The position numbers and the translations under genes are program-made. A DNA stretch of 64,000 bases, taken from the NCBI GenBank assembly GCA_963848475.1, contig CAWKDW010000005.1:243083-307082 (forward strand), written 5' to 3'. Numbering within the stretch: the first letter of the stretch is position 1; every line of letters starts with the position of its first letter. The notes beneath the pieces were generated by a model, which saw only the letters and a program-made list of their open reading frames with translations, made no database searches and was not told the DNA's origin. Positions 28,192 to 37,279 of this stretch are shown one piece after another. The stretch comes from Solirubrobacter sp963848475 (GTDB taxonomy: Bacteria; Actinomycetota; Thermoleophilia; Solirubrobacterales; Solirubrobacteraceae).

Positions 28192-29747
28192 TCAGCAGGC
28201 GTCGCAGGTCCAGGTCGCCTTGGCCCACGGTGCGGCCACGCCGCCGGTCCAGCTCGCCTTGGTCCAGCTCGCCTTGGTCCAGCTGGCCTTGGTCCAGCTC
28301 GCTTGGTCCAGCTCGCCTTGTCCAGGTGGCGCGAGTCGGGTCGACGCCGGCCGCGACGAGGACCGCTGCGACCTGCGGATTCGGCACAGTGCCCTGGTTG
28401 GCGCCGGGGCCGATCGGGGCGCGCAGCGCGCGGGCACGTCGAGCTCGGCGGCGCCGGAGGCGGTGGGGTTAGTGATCGTGGTCAGCAGACCCTTGACCTG
28501 ATCGGGGTTGAGGTCCGGACGGGCCTGGAGCAGCAGCGCCGCGGCGCCGGCGACGACGGGAGCGGCCATCGACGTTCCGCCGATCTTCAGGTACTCGCCA
28601 TCGAAGACGCACTGCGGGCAGAGCGACGCGAAGGCGCCGCGGCGGCGAGCGGGGCGACGCATGTGCGCGCCCGGGAGCGACGAAGTCCGGCTTGACGACG
28701 CCGTCCTGGGTCACGCCGCGGCTCGAGAAGGCAGCGAGCGTGTCGTCGGCCGGAGTCGGCCGTGTCGAGCTCGTCGGTCGCGCCGACGGAGATCACGAAC
28801 GGGTAGTTGCCTGGGGCGTACTGGACGGCGTCGGCCGCGCACCGCGGTTGCCGGCGGCGGACACGACGACGATGCCGGCGTGCCAGGCGAACTCGACCGC
28901 GGCGTCGAGCGGATCGTCGAGGTAGGAGCCCGGCGTGTCCGAGCTGATCGAGAGGTTGACGACCCGGATGTTCGAGGTCGTCCTTGTGCTCGACGACGAA
29001 CTGCAGCGCGGTGATGACGTCGAGCACGGTCGAGTCGCCGGCGTCGTCGGCGGTCTTGATCGCGATCAGGTCGGCCTCGGGGGCGATCCCGGTGTGCGTG
29101 CCGCGCAGCCGGGTCGGTGGTCGTCGCGGTTGAGCGAGTTGCCACCGACGATGCCCGCGACGTGCGTGCCGTGGCCGACGTCATCGCCGGGACGCGTGGC
29201 GTCCGGGTTGGCGATCACGTTGGACGACGCGCGAGCTGCCGTCGGCGTTCTTGAAGTGCGGCGTGGTTACCGTCAAGGCCGGAGTCGATGACGGCGACGC
29301 CGACGCCCTTGCCGGTGATGCCCGCCGCCCACGGCCTGGTCGGCGCCGACGGTCTTCGGGAAGGTGGTGCCGAGCGCGCCGGCATCGATCGCCGTCGGCG
29401 CGGACGCGCGTGTTGAGCGTGACGTTGGCGACCTGCTCGGCGTTGCGCAGCGCACGGCCTGGCGCGCGGGCAACTTGACGGCGAAGCCCGCCGACGGCGG
29501 GCAGGGTGCTGGTGACGCGACCGTGATGGGCGCGGACGACGGCGCGCGCCCTGCGCTGGGAGACGTTCGCCTTGAACTGGACGATCGCCGTGACCTCGCG
29601 GGTGGGGGTCTTCTTCGCGACCGCGGCCAGGCGGGCTGGAGCGGACGGGACGGCCTGCGCGGCCTGGGCGGCGGCGAGCGGCAGGGCCACCGCGACGAGC
29701 GCGGCGATCGCGCTCGTACAGCTGCGGCGGGAGTACGACGGGAACAT
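28192..29747 (-). CDS. Subtilisin-like S8 peptidase with Trp pentapeptide tail, heavily frameshifted
   Basis: Catalytic triad segments are recoverable in shifting frames: Asp in GVGVAVIDSGLDG (about 29300), His in VGHGTHVAGIVGGNSLN (about 29165) and Ser in GGTSMAAPVVAGAAALLLQARPDL (about 28570). Signal peptide from ATG 29747 (MFPSYSRRSCTSAIAALVAVALPLAAA), then an inhibitor-like propeptide. The C-terminus carries tandem KASWT repeats and ends WAKATWTCDAC. About a dozen single-base slips fall within roughly 900 bp, more than in any other gene here. This is either true decay or local consensus error. A paralogue at 43694-45431 is nearly intact. Confidence 0.7.
28246..28319 (-). repeat. 15-bp tandem repeat encoding KASWT
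   Basis: Five units of GGTCCAGCTCGCCTT (plus strand) at 28246, 28261, 28276, 28291 and 28305. The third has a C-to-G change, and the fourth is 14 bp (one C missing), which breaks the frame inside the array. Confidence 0.85.
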
Positions 29748-29880
29748 ATTCGGGGCACCTCCGTGCGCCTCGGGAGCGGACATCGAGAGCGGCAATCGGC
29801 GGCCGTTTCGGCTGTCCAGGACGCCCTCAACGCTTAGCTGATGCGCTTCGTGCCGCCGATGGACAGCACTCTGACGATTC

Positions 29881-30615
29881 TCAGCGGAAGAGATCGTCCT
29901 CGGGGCGCCGCACGAGCGCGGACACGCCCGGTCCGTCCTCGGCGGTCACGTGCCGCTCGAGCCCGCGCAGCCGGACCACCGGCTCGCGTGAGTCCTTCGC
30001 GCGCACGAGGTCCGCGGCCGCGGCCGCCTCGTCGGCGATCGCGATGATCGTGGCGTTGAGCTCGCGTCCTGCCGTGTCCGGGCGCCCGCGCCAGTCCTCC
30101 AGCGGGGCGAGGCCCGCGATGCCGATGGCGATCTCGCACTGACCCTGGCGCCACGCCCGCCCGAAGGAGTCGGTGATCACCACCGCCGGGTGGGAGGGGA
30201 GCCTGGCTCGCAGCGCACGCGCCGAACCGTCCGGGTCCAGCGGCAGCAGCACGAGCGAGCCCGGCTCGGCGGTGTTGGAGGCGTCGACGCCGGCGTTGGC
30301 GCAGACGAAGCCGTGTCGGGTGCGGCAGATGAGGCGGCCCGCGTCCGCGCGTACCAGCTCCGCGGTCTCTGACAGCACGACCTCGAGTTGGCGCGGGTCC
30401 TTGCCGTGCTCGGCGGCGAGCGCGAGCGCCTGCGGGCCGGGGACGACGTCGGCGAGCCGGACGATCCGGCCCTCGGCCTTGGAGACCACCTTGTGGGCGA
30501 TCGCGATCACGTCGCCGGGGCGCAGGTCGGCGCCCGCCGCCTCGGCGATCAGCGCTGCCAGGTCGTCTCCGGGCCGGATCTCCGGCAGGCCCTGGAGCGC
30601 GACCAGCTCAAGCAA
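29881..30615 (-). CDS. cofE: Coenzyme F420-0:L-glutamate ligase
   Basis: About 244 residues. Adds glutamates to F420-0 using GTP. Family blocks: PEIRPGDDLAALIAEAA, DVIAIAHKVVSKAEGRIV, GFVCANAGVDASN and VITDSFGRAWRQGQCEIAIGIAG. It is the ligase domain alone; the FMN-binding reductase domain fused to it in mycobacterial FbiB is absent and is not seen elsewhere in the window. The likely start is TTG 30615, overlapping the end of cofC by 8 nt. Confidence 0.92.
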   Translation of the reverse strand: MLELVALQGLPEIRPGDDLAALIAEAAGADLRPGDVIAIAHKVVSKAEGRIVRLADVVPGPQALALAAEHGKDPRQLEVVLSETAELVRADAGRLICRTRHGFVCANAGVDASNTAEPGSLVLLPLDPDGSARALRARLPSHPAVVITDSFGRAWRQGQCEIAIGIAGLAPLEDWRGRPDTAGRELNATIIAIADEAAAAADLVRAKDSREPVVRLRGLERHVTAEDGPGVSALVRRPEDDLFR

Positions 30616-31237
30616 CGGCGGCTTCCTCGAGCAGCGCGCGGGTGCGCGCCGCACCACCCGGCCACGCGGCGAGCGCGCGGCGCAGGGCCGCGAGATCGTC
30701 GGGCGTGTCGACGTCGAGGCCGAGCGAGCGCACCTCTGCGACCCGCAGCGCGGCGCCGGCGGCCCGCGCGCGGGCCGTGTGCCGAGCGAAGGAGCCTTCG
30801 CCGAAGGCCGGCTCCATCACGTCCGGCGGCGCCAGCAGCAGCGCGTTCGTGCCGTGCCCGTGGCGGTCCGGGACGATCACGACGCCCGCGTCGTGGGCGA
30901 GCAGCGCGCTGACCTCGTCGGGGTCCAGCGCGGGGCAGTCACCGGGGACGAGCAGCACGCGCTCGGCGCCGCGTTCCAGCGCCGCGTCGATCCCGCGCAG
31001 GGCCGCGGCGGACTGGCCGGCCTCGACCGGGTCGTGGACGATGACGGCGCCCGTCCCGGTGGCTCCGGGCTCGGCGGTGACCACGATCACCTCGTCGAGC
31101 TCCGGCACCTGCGCAAGCGCGTGCAGGACGTCGGCGACCATCGCCGCGGCCAGCTCGGGACGGTTGGAGAAGCCGCCGGTCAGCCGCTGCTTGGCGCGGC
31201 CGAAGGTCTTGACGGGCAGGATCGCGATGGTCCGCAT
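30608..31237 (-). CDS. cofC: Phospholactate/phosphoenolpyruvate guanylyltransferase
   Basis: 209 residues. Activates 2-phospholactate or PEP with GTP for F420 assembly (FbiD in mycobacteria). N-terminal nucleotide motif AILPVKTFGRAKQRL, then LLVPGDCPALDPDEV and VVIVPDRHGHGTNALLL, all typical. Middle gene of cofD-cofC-cofE, with 7 nt between it and cofD. Intact frame. Confidence 0.93.
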   Translation of the reverse strand: MRTIAILPVKTFGRAKQRLTGGFSNRPELAAAMVADVLHALAQVPELDEVIVVTAEPGATGTGAVIVHDPVEAGQSAAALRGIDAALERGAERVLLVPGDCPALDPDEVSALLAHDAGVVIVPDRHGHGTNALLLAPPDVMEPAFGEGSFARHTARARAAGAALRVAEVRSLGLDVDTPDDLAALRRALAAWPGGAARTRALLEEAAVA

Positions 31238-31244
31238 CCGGGGG

Positions 31245-32138
31245 TCACGCTAGCGCGGCGGCAAACGCGAGTACTTCGTGCGCCACGCGGCGGCGCGCGT
31301 CGGGGCTCGAGAGCTCGACGTCGGTCTCCAGCGTCGGCACGTGTTCGGCCCGCTGGTCGGCGACGAGCGCGTCGATCAGGCCTTCGTAGTGGTCGACGAT
31401 GCCGTCGGAGTCCAGCGTGCGCCCCGCCCAGCGCAGGCAGTCCGCGGTCGGGCCCTTGAGCACCGCTCCGCGCACGAGCGGCGAGACGGCGACGACCGGC
31501 GCGGACGCGGCGTGCAGGTCGTGCTGCAGCACGCTGAGGATCGGATCGATCGAGAGCACCGGGTTCGAGGGGCCGATGATGATCGTCGTCGCCTCGCGCA
31601 GCGCCGCGACCGCCTCCGGAGCCGGCTTCGCGTGCCCGCGGTACTCGACGTCCTCGATCGGCCCCTCGGCGCGCGCGCGGATCATGAACTCCTGAAACGC
31701 GCGCCAGCGGCCGCCGGCGTGGATGTGTGTGCGGAGCGGATCGTCGCTGGCGACGAGGACGCGCGCCGGGACGCCGAACGCGCGGCGCAGATCCTCGATC
31801 GTCTCCGTCAGCCGCGCCCCGCCGGCGAGGCGACCGGCGCGGTGCAGGCCGATCGCGAGGTCGCGATCGCCGAGGTTGAACCAGACGTCCTCGCCCAGCG
31901 CGCGGAACTGCTCCATGGCCGCGAAGGTGTCCCCGGCCAGGCCCCACCCGCGCTCGTCGATCTCGTCGGCGAGCCAGAAGGTGACGAGATCGGGATCGGG
32001 ACTGACGTAGGCGCCGTAGATCTCGACGTCGTCGCCGGTGTTGGCGATGACCGTGAGTTCGGAGCCGAGCTCGTCCAGCAGGCCTCGGGCCAGCTTGGCG
32101 CCTCCAGTGCCCCCCGCGAGCAGTACGACGTGTGCCAC
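31245..32138 (-). CDS. cofD: 2-phospho-L-lactate/enolpyruvyl transferase
   Basis: 297 residues. Transfers the activated phospholactyl or enolpyruvyl group to FO, giving F420-0 or its dehydro form (FbiA). Glycine-rich VVLLAGGTGGAKLARGL at the N-terminus, VIANTGDDVEIYG, WFNLGDRDLAIGLHR and IIIGPSNPVLSIDPIL are family hallmarks. First gene of the cof operon, divergent from murB across 33 bp. Confidence 0.94.
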   Translation of the reverse strand: MAHVVLLAGGTGGAKLARGLLDELGSELTVIANTGDDVEIYGAYVSPDPDLVTFWLADEIDERGWGLAGDTFAAMEQFRALGEDVWFNLGDRDLAIGLHRAGRLAGGARLTETIEDLRRAFGVPARVLVASDDPLRTHIHAGGRWRAFQEFMIRARAEGPIEDVEYRGHAKPAPEAVAALREATTIIIGPSNPVLSIDPILSVLQHDLHAASAPVVAVSPLVRGAVLKGPTADCLRWAGRTLDSDGIVDHYEGLIDALVADQRAEHVPTLETDVELSSPDARRRVAHEVLAFAAALA

Positions 32139-32171
32139 AGCCGCGGGGACGCTACTAAGGTGAGGCGGCGC

Positions 32172-33197
32172 ATGCGGCTTGCGCCCCTCACGACGCTGCG
32201 CCTGGGCGGCCCCGCGCAGCGGCTCGTCGAAGCCTCGAGCGAGGCCGAGTTGGTCGAAGCCGTGCGCTCCAGGCCCGCCCTCGTCCTGGCCGGCGGTTCC
32301 AATGTGGTGATCGCCGACGAGGGTGTGCCGGGGACCGTCGTGCTCGTGCGCACGCGCGGGTTCGAGCTGGTCGACGGGCTGCTGGTCGTGCAGGCCGGCG
32401 AGCCGTGGGACGAGGTCGTCGCCTGGTCGGTCGCGAACGGCCTGCAGGGCTTCGAGTGCCTTTCCGGCATCCCCGGCTCGACCGGCGCGACGCCGATCCA
32501 GAACGTCGGCGCCTACGGACAGGACGTCTCGGAGACGGTCGCGTGGGTGCGGGTCTATGACCGCGAGTCCGATCGCGTCGAGGTGCTCGACGCTGCCGCC
32601 TGCGGCTTCGAGTACCGCCGCAGCGTCTTCAAGCAGCAGGGGGTCCGGGGGGCGGCAGCCCCCCGGTGGATGTCTCGCTCCCGCTGGACGGTGCTCGCGG
32701 TCGCGTTCCGGCTCGCGGAGTCCTCGGAGTCCGGCCCGCTGCGCTACGCGGAGCTCGCGCGCGTGCTGGGCGCGTCGGTCGGGGGGCGCGCGCCGCTGAG
32801 CGACGTGCGCGCCGCGGTGCTCGCCCTGCGCCGGGGGAAGGGGATGGTGATCGACCCCGACGATCCCGACTCCGTCAGCGCCGGCTCCTTCTTCACCAAC
32901 CCGATCCTCAGCGCCGAGGAGTGGTCGCGGCTTCCCGGCTCACCGCCCGCCTTTCCGGAGCCCGACGGGCGCATCAAGACCTCGGCGGCGTGGCTGATCG
33001 AGCGGTCCGGCTTCGCGCGCGGGTACGGCAACGGGGGCGCGGGCATCTCGAGCAAGCACACGCTCGCGCTGGTCAACCGCGGCGAGGCCACCACGGCGGA
33101 GCTGATGGCGCTCGCGCGCGAGATCGCGGGCGGCGTGCGCGCCACGTTCGGCATCTCGCTGGTGCCCGAGCCGGTACTGGTGGGCCATGAGTGGTGA
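32172..33197 (+). CDS. murB: UDP-N-acetylenolpyruvoylglucosamine reductase with an in-frame insertion
   Basis: 341 residues. FAD/NADPH enzyme making UDP-MurNAc for peptidoglycan. FAD loop LVLAGGSNVVIAD, GIPGSTGATPIQNVGAYGQ, GFEYRRSVFK, catalytic-Ser segment SAGSFFTNPIL and the terminal PEPVLVG are present. Between FK and the conserved strand (TVLAVAFRL) an extra run GVRGAAAPRWMSR is encoded by a perfect palindrome; this loop is normally short. The frame stays open, so the protein is probably functional with an enlarged loop. ATG 32172. Confidence 0.9.
   Translation: MRLAPLTTLRLGGPAQRLVEASSEAELVEAVRSRPALVLAGGSNVVIADEGVPGTVVLVRTRGFELVDGLLVVQAGEPWDEVVAWSVANGLQGFECLSGIPGSTGATPIQNVGAYGQDVSETVAWVRVYDRESDRVEVLDAAACGFEYRRSVFKQQGVRGAAAPRWMSRSRWTVLAVAFRLAESSESGPLRYAELARVLGASVGGRAPLSDVRAAVLALRRGKGMVIDPDDPDSVSAGSFFTNPILSAEEWSRLPGSPPAFPEPDGRIKTSAAWLIERSGFARGYGNGGAGISSKHTLALVNRGEATTAELMALAREIAGGVRATFGISLVPEPVLVGHEW
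32641..32680. repeat. Palindromic insertion element inside murB
   Basis: CCGGGGGGC (32645-32653), loop GGCA, GCCCCCCGG (32658-32666), flanked by GGGT and TGGATGTC. It adds about 13 codons without breaking the frame. It resembles small GC-rich REP-type palindromes. I see no second copy in the window. Confidence 0.6.
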
Positions 33198-33217
33198 CGC
33201 CGCTACTCTCGGCTCCG

Positions 33218-34631
33218 GTGCATAGACGGGCAGGCAAGCTGGTGGCGACGGTGGCGGTGGCAGTGCTGCTTCCGGTGGGGGTGGCCCAGGCTGCGAGCGG
33301 GTGGAACGCCGAGTTCGTCGCCCAGAGCGCCGAGAAGGCCACGCTGGAGAGCGGCGAGACCATGTCCGTGTGGTTCGAGTTCCGCAACCGTGACGCGAAC
33401 GGGCTCGCGTGGGAGCGCCACGACGACGGGGTCGCGGACATCCGCATGGGAACGGCCAACGGGAAGGACCCGAGCGGGCGCGATCGGTTCAGCCAATTCC
33501 TGCACAGTTCGTGGATCGGCTACAACCGGCCCGTGCGGCTGGACCAGGCCAAGGTGCCGCTCAACGAGGTGGGCCGGTTCACCTTCATCGTGCAGGCGCC
33601 GCCGGTCTTGGGGGAGACGCCCTATCCCGAGTTCTTCTCGCCCCTCGCCGAGAGCGTCGACTGGATGGAGGACGCGCCGAACACGCCGACCGGCATCAAG
33701 TTCACGGTCCGTCCCCGGGTCGCGCCGACGGTGACGATCACGGCAACCTCCGAGCGCGTTGCCCAGGGCACGGCGGTCACGGCGACGGCCGCGGCAGCAG
33801 ACAACGTCCGCGTCGACCGCGTCGAGTTCTCCCTCGGCGGTCAGCCGGCGGTCGTCGATACCACCGCGCCCTACGAGGCCGCGCTCCCGACGGCCGCGCT
33901 CGCACCGGGCGAGCACACCTTGACCGTCACCGCCGTCGACGGCGTCGGCCAGGCCACGGCGACCACGCGCACCGTCGTCGTCGAAGCCATCCCGAACGGG
34001 GTCGGTGCGGCGCGCGACGCGAAGCTCAGCGCAGGGTTCGGGAAGCAGGCTCGCTCCCCGCCACACCGTCGGCTACGGCCGCGCGGCCCGCGTTCGCGGG
34101 CGGCTCACCACCGCGGCGGGAGCACCGATCGCCGGTGCGAGCCTGCAGATCTCGACGCGCGTCGTGCTCCCGCGCACGAGCTTCCGTCCGGTGACAACGG
34201 TCGTGACCGGCGCCGACGGCACCTACAGCTATCTGGCGCCGCGGGGACCGTCGCGGCAGGTCCGCGTCGACTACACGTCCTTCGGCGGCGACGCCAAACC
34301 GGCCGCCGTCCGGCTTGTCCGCATGAGCACGAAAGCGGGGGTCAGGCTTACCGCCAAGCGCCGTGGCGATCTCGTGCGTTTCTCCGGCCGCCTGCGCGGG
34401 GGGCCGAAGCCGACCCGCGGGCTGCTCGTCGTGCTCCAGGGGCTGCAGCCGGGATACGGCTGGCGGACCTTCCGGACGGCGCGCACTTCCAACGGTGGGC
34501 GCTTCACGACGTCCTATCGGTTCCGGACGTCGGCGCGCGGCACGTTCCGCTTCCGCGCCACCGTTCGCGAGCAGATCGGCTACGCGTACAGCGGCGGCCG
34601 TTCGCCCGATGTGCGCATCCGGCGTCGCTGA
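33218..34631 (+). CDS. Secreted protein with Ig-like domains, one frameshift
   Basis: About 470 residues. Signal HRRAGKLVATVAVAVLLPVGVAQA from GTG 33218 (an earlier GTG at 33191 overlaps murB). First domain (GETMSVWFEFRNRD...SSWIGYNRPVRLD...VGRFTFIVQAP) resembles NBR1-type Ig domains of surface proteins. Second is a bacterial Ig-like module (DNVRVDRVEFSLGGQPAVVDTTAPYEA). Third is a carboxypeptidase-regulatory-like beta domain. The frame changes near 34055. Likely cell-surface; no catalytic motif seen. Confidence 0.75.
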
Positions 34632-34685
34632 AAAGTCGCAACTGGACTTGCGCACCTAAGCGCGCTGTGTTGGGTTAAGCACCCT

Positions 34686-35645
34686 ATGCGCCCCGCTCGT
34701 CTTCTCATCGCCGCCGCCGCGGCCTCGGCCGCGTTCGCCTGCGTGCCGGCGCTGGCCGCCGCCGCTCCGCCGGCCAATGACAACTATCTGGCCTCGCTGC
34801 CCGTGGACAACGCCGAGTTCACGGCCATGGCCGACACGACCGAGGCGACCACGCAGTCCGACCTCTTCAATCCGAGCCGGACCGGCGCGCCGCTCGGCGG
34901 CGGCGACGCGGAGACGACGAACTGCAAGGGCACCGAGTTCGGCAAGACGGTCTGGTACGACCTCGCACCGCAGGTCGACGGCGGCGTGCAGCTGCGCGCG
35001 ACCGGCTTCGGGACGGTCGTCTCCGTCTATGAGTGGAACGCGGCGGACTCGCGGATCACGAAGCTCGTCGACTGCAGCGCCAACGCATCGGCCGAGGACC
35101 TGCTGCTCGACGTCAAGGGCAAGAAGAACTACACGATCCAGGTCGGCGGGATCGCCGGCGCCGGCGGCATGATGACGCTGAAGACCGACTTCTTCCCGGA
35201 CAGCGACGCCGACGGCGTGCTCGACGCGCTGGACAAGTGCAAGGCCGTCCCGGGCGTCGAGCGCTACGGCGGCTGCCCGCCCAAGCTGGATACCAACGCT
35301 CGCCTCAGCGTCGACTACACGGCCAGTGGCGTCAAGATCAAGCGCCTGTGGGTCGAGCACGTGCCCAAGGGCGCGAAGGTCGTCGCGCGCTGCGGCGGTT
35401 GCGGCTCCCAGACGGTGAAGGCCAAGAAGGCGGGGACGGTGAACCTCAAGCGGCTCGTCGGTCGCTCGGTGGCCGCGGGCAAGACGGTCGAGGTGCGCGT
35501 GACGATGAGCTCGCGCCGCAAGGGCGTCTACAAGTTCGGGGCGACCGGCCGCTATCGCAAGTGGCCGATCAAGGCCGGGGCGCTCGGGGCGACGTTCGAC
35601 CGCTGCCTCAACGCGAAGACCCGCAAGATCGAGCGCTGCAAGTGA
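34686..35645 (+). CDS. Secreted protein with thrombospondin-3-like calcium repeat
   Basis: 319 residues. Signal peptide MRPARLLIAAAAASAAFACVPALAAA, then a beta domain beginning PPANDNYLASLPVD, a calcium-binding Asp-rich repeat DSDADGVLDALDKC, and a Lys-rich C-terminal beta domain with a CGGCG motif. First of three consecutive secreted genes; its stop overlaps the next GTG (GTGA). Probably extracellular structural or adhesive; no enzyme motif. Confidence 0.78.
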   Translation: MRPARLLIAAAAASAAFACVPALAAAAPPANDNYLASLPVDNAEFTAMADTTEATTQSDLFNPSRTGAPLGGGDAETTNCKGTEFGKTVWYDLAPQVDGGVQLRATGFGTVVSVYEWNAADSRITKLVDCSANASAEDLLLDVKGKKNYTIQVGGIAGAGGMMTLKTDFFPDSDADGVLDALDKCKAVPGVERYGGCPPKLDTNARLSVDYTASGVKIKRLWVEHVPKGAKVVARCGGCGSQTVKAKKAGTVNLKRLVGRSVAAGKTVEVRVTMSSRRKGVYKFGATGRYRKWPIKAGALGATFDRCLNAKTRKIERCK

Positions 35646-37279
35646 TCCGCACGCCGGTCGCCGCGGCGCTTGCCTTGCTTGCGTTCGCGGTCCCGGCGCC
35701 TGCGCTCGCCGCGATCGCGCCGCCGCCGACGGTCCTCGATTTCGAGAACGCGGCGCCCTTTGAGGCGTTCGACGGTGAGACCTACGCGGGCGTCGGGGCG
35801 TCGCTCGACGTGCCGCTGGAGCTGTACGACTTCTGCGGCGGGTCGGCCGCGACCGGGCTCGTCGCGGCGCCGCTGGACTGCGCGTACGTGACGCGTCCGG
35901 GCCACGACAGCGAGCGAGCACTCGGCGTGTACGCCGGCCATTCGCTCGTGATCCGCTTCGCGGCCAAGCAGGCGTCGGTCTCGATGTGGGTCTCGTCCTA
36001 CGCCGACGTCAGCGTCGAAGCCTGGACGGGCGAGCCCGACGAGAGCGACCGCGTCAGCCCCGGGCCGGCGATCAGCAACTCGGGCACGTTCGGCCGCGCC
36101 GCCGTCGTGCGGGCGCCGCTCGGCCGGGCCGAGATCTCCACGGTGCGCGTGTTCACCGAGACGTGCGGGGAGTGCGGCGGCGACTTCACGGTCGACGACA
36201 TCACGTTCAGCCCGGTCGCCCAGCCGGACACCGAGATCATCGCCGGCCCCGCGCCGGTCACGCGTTCGGGCGACGCGAGCTTCATCTTCCTCGGCAACCA
36301 GCCGGACTCGCGCTTCGATTGCTCCTTGGACGGCGCGACGTCGGTTCCGTGCCGGCCGCCCTTCGCCTACAGCGGGCTCGCGGCGGGCGCGCACACGTTC
36401 ACGGTGGGGATGCGCGACCGCTTCGGCACCCCCGATGACACGCCCGCCGTCCACGCGTGGACCGTCGATCTCAGCCCGCCGCCGCCACCGCCGACGACGG
36501 TCGCGGCGCCGGCCGACGGCGACGGCGACGGGGTCGCCGACGCCAAGGACAACTGCCCATCCGCCGGCAATCCCTCGCAGGCGGACGCGGACGCCGATGG
36601 CGTCGGCGACGCGTGCGAGACCGCGCCGTCGGGCGCGACCACGCCGGTCAACGGCGAGAAGGTCATCGTCGAGGTGCTCAGCGGCGAGGTCTTCATCAAG
36701 CTGCCCAGGAGCTCGCTGCGTCGCTTCGCCCAGTCGCCGCTGTCGGGCTTCGTGCCGCTGAAGGGGATCGCGGCGCTGCCGATCGGCACGGTCGTCGACG
36801 CCCGCAAGGGCAGCCTGGCGATGCAGTCCACGGTCGACGGCCGCCGGATCGGCGCCGGCGGGCGCCGCCAGTCGGTCTCGCTGGCCGCAGGCATCTTCCT
36901 GATCCGTCAGAAGCGGCTGACACCGGGCGCGAAGACCAAGGTCCCGACCGACCTCGTGCTCCAGAGTGCCCCGGGCGCCGAGGGAGCGTGCGTGCGCTCC
37001 CGGACCTCCGGGCCGATCAAGGGCCGCGGGCGCAACAGCGTCCGCAGCCTCACAGCCGCGACCAAGAAGGGCCTGTTCCGGATCGTCGGGGCGGCCGGCA
37101 TCAGCACCGCGACCAACGCGACATGGGTCACCCAGGACCGCTGCGATGGCACGCGCACCGACGTCGGCAAGGGCCGCGTGAGCGTGCTCGACCGCGCTAC
37201 CCGTAAGACGGTGAAGGTCGGCTCCGGGCGTTCCTATCTCGTCAAGGCGAAGCTGTTCGCCGCGAAGAAGGCCGGATGA
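35642..37279 (+). CDS. Secreted TSP3-repeat protein with FecR-like domain (paralogue A)
   Basis: 545 residues from GTG 35642. Signal peptide, an N-terminal beta-sandwich with Cys (FCGG, CGECGGD), a module with paired Cys (FDCSLDGATSVPCRPPF), Asp-rich calcium repeats DGDGDGVADAKDNC and DADADGVGDACE, and a C-terminal block VEVLSGEVFIKLP...GTVVDARKGSLAMQS reminiscent of FecR-type sensor domains. The end is Lys-rich (YLVKAKLFAAKKAG). It overlaps both neighbours by 4 nt. Function unknown. Confidence 0.78.
   Translation: MIRTPVAAALALLAFAVPAPALAAIAPPPTVLDFENAAPFEAFDGETYAGVGASLDVPLELYDFCGGSAATGLVAAPLDCAYVTRPGHDSERALGVYAGHSLVIRFAAKQASVSMWVSSYADVSVEAWTGEPDESDRVSPGPAISNSGTFGRAAVVRAPLGRAEISTVRVFTETCGECGGDFTVDDITFSPVAQPDTEIIAGPAPVTRSGDASFIFLGNQPDSRFDCSLDGATSVPCRPPFAYSGLAAGAHTFTVGMRDRFGTPDDTPAVHAWTVDLSPPPPPPTTVAAPADGDGDGVADAKDNCPSAGNPSQADADADGVGDACETAPSGATTPVNGEKVIVEVLSGEVFIKLPRSSLRRFAQSPLSGFVPLKGIAALPIGTVVDARKGSLAMQSTVDGRRIGAGGRRQSVSLAAGIFLIRQKRLTPGAKTKVPTDLVLQSAPGAEGACVRSRTSGPIKGRGRNSVRSLTAATKKGLFRIVGAAGISTATNATWVTQDRCDGTRTDVGKGRVSVLDRATRKTVKVGSGRSYLVKAKLFAAKKAG

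Noticed and set aside
28246..28319. CRISPR array
   Set aside because: The units are 15 bp without spacers, lie in a coding frame and encode KASWT; no cas genes.
28192..29747. Programmed ribosomal frameshifting as the cause of the many frame changes
   Set aside because: Sites lack slippery heptamers and stimulatory structures, are numerous, and occur in unrelated genes at short homopolymers.
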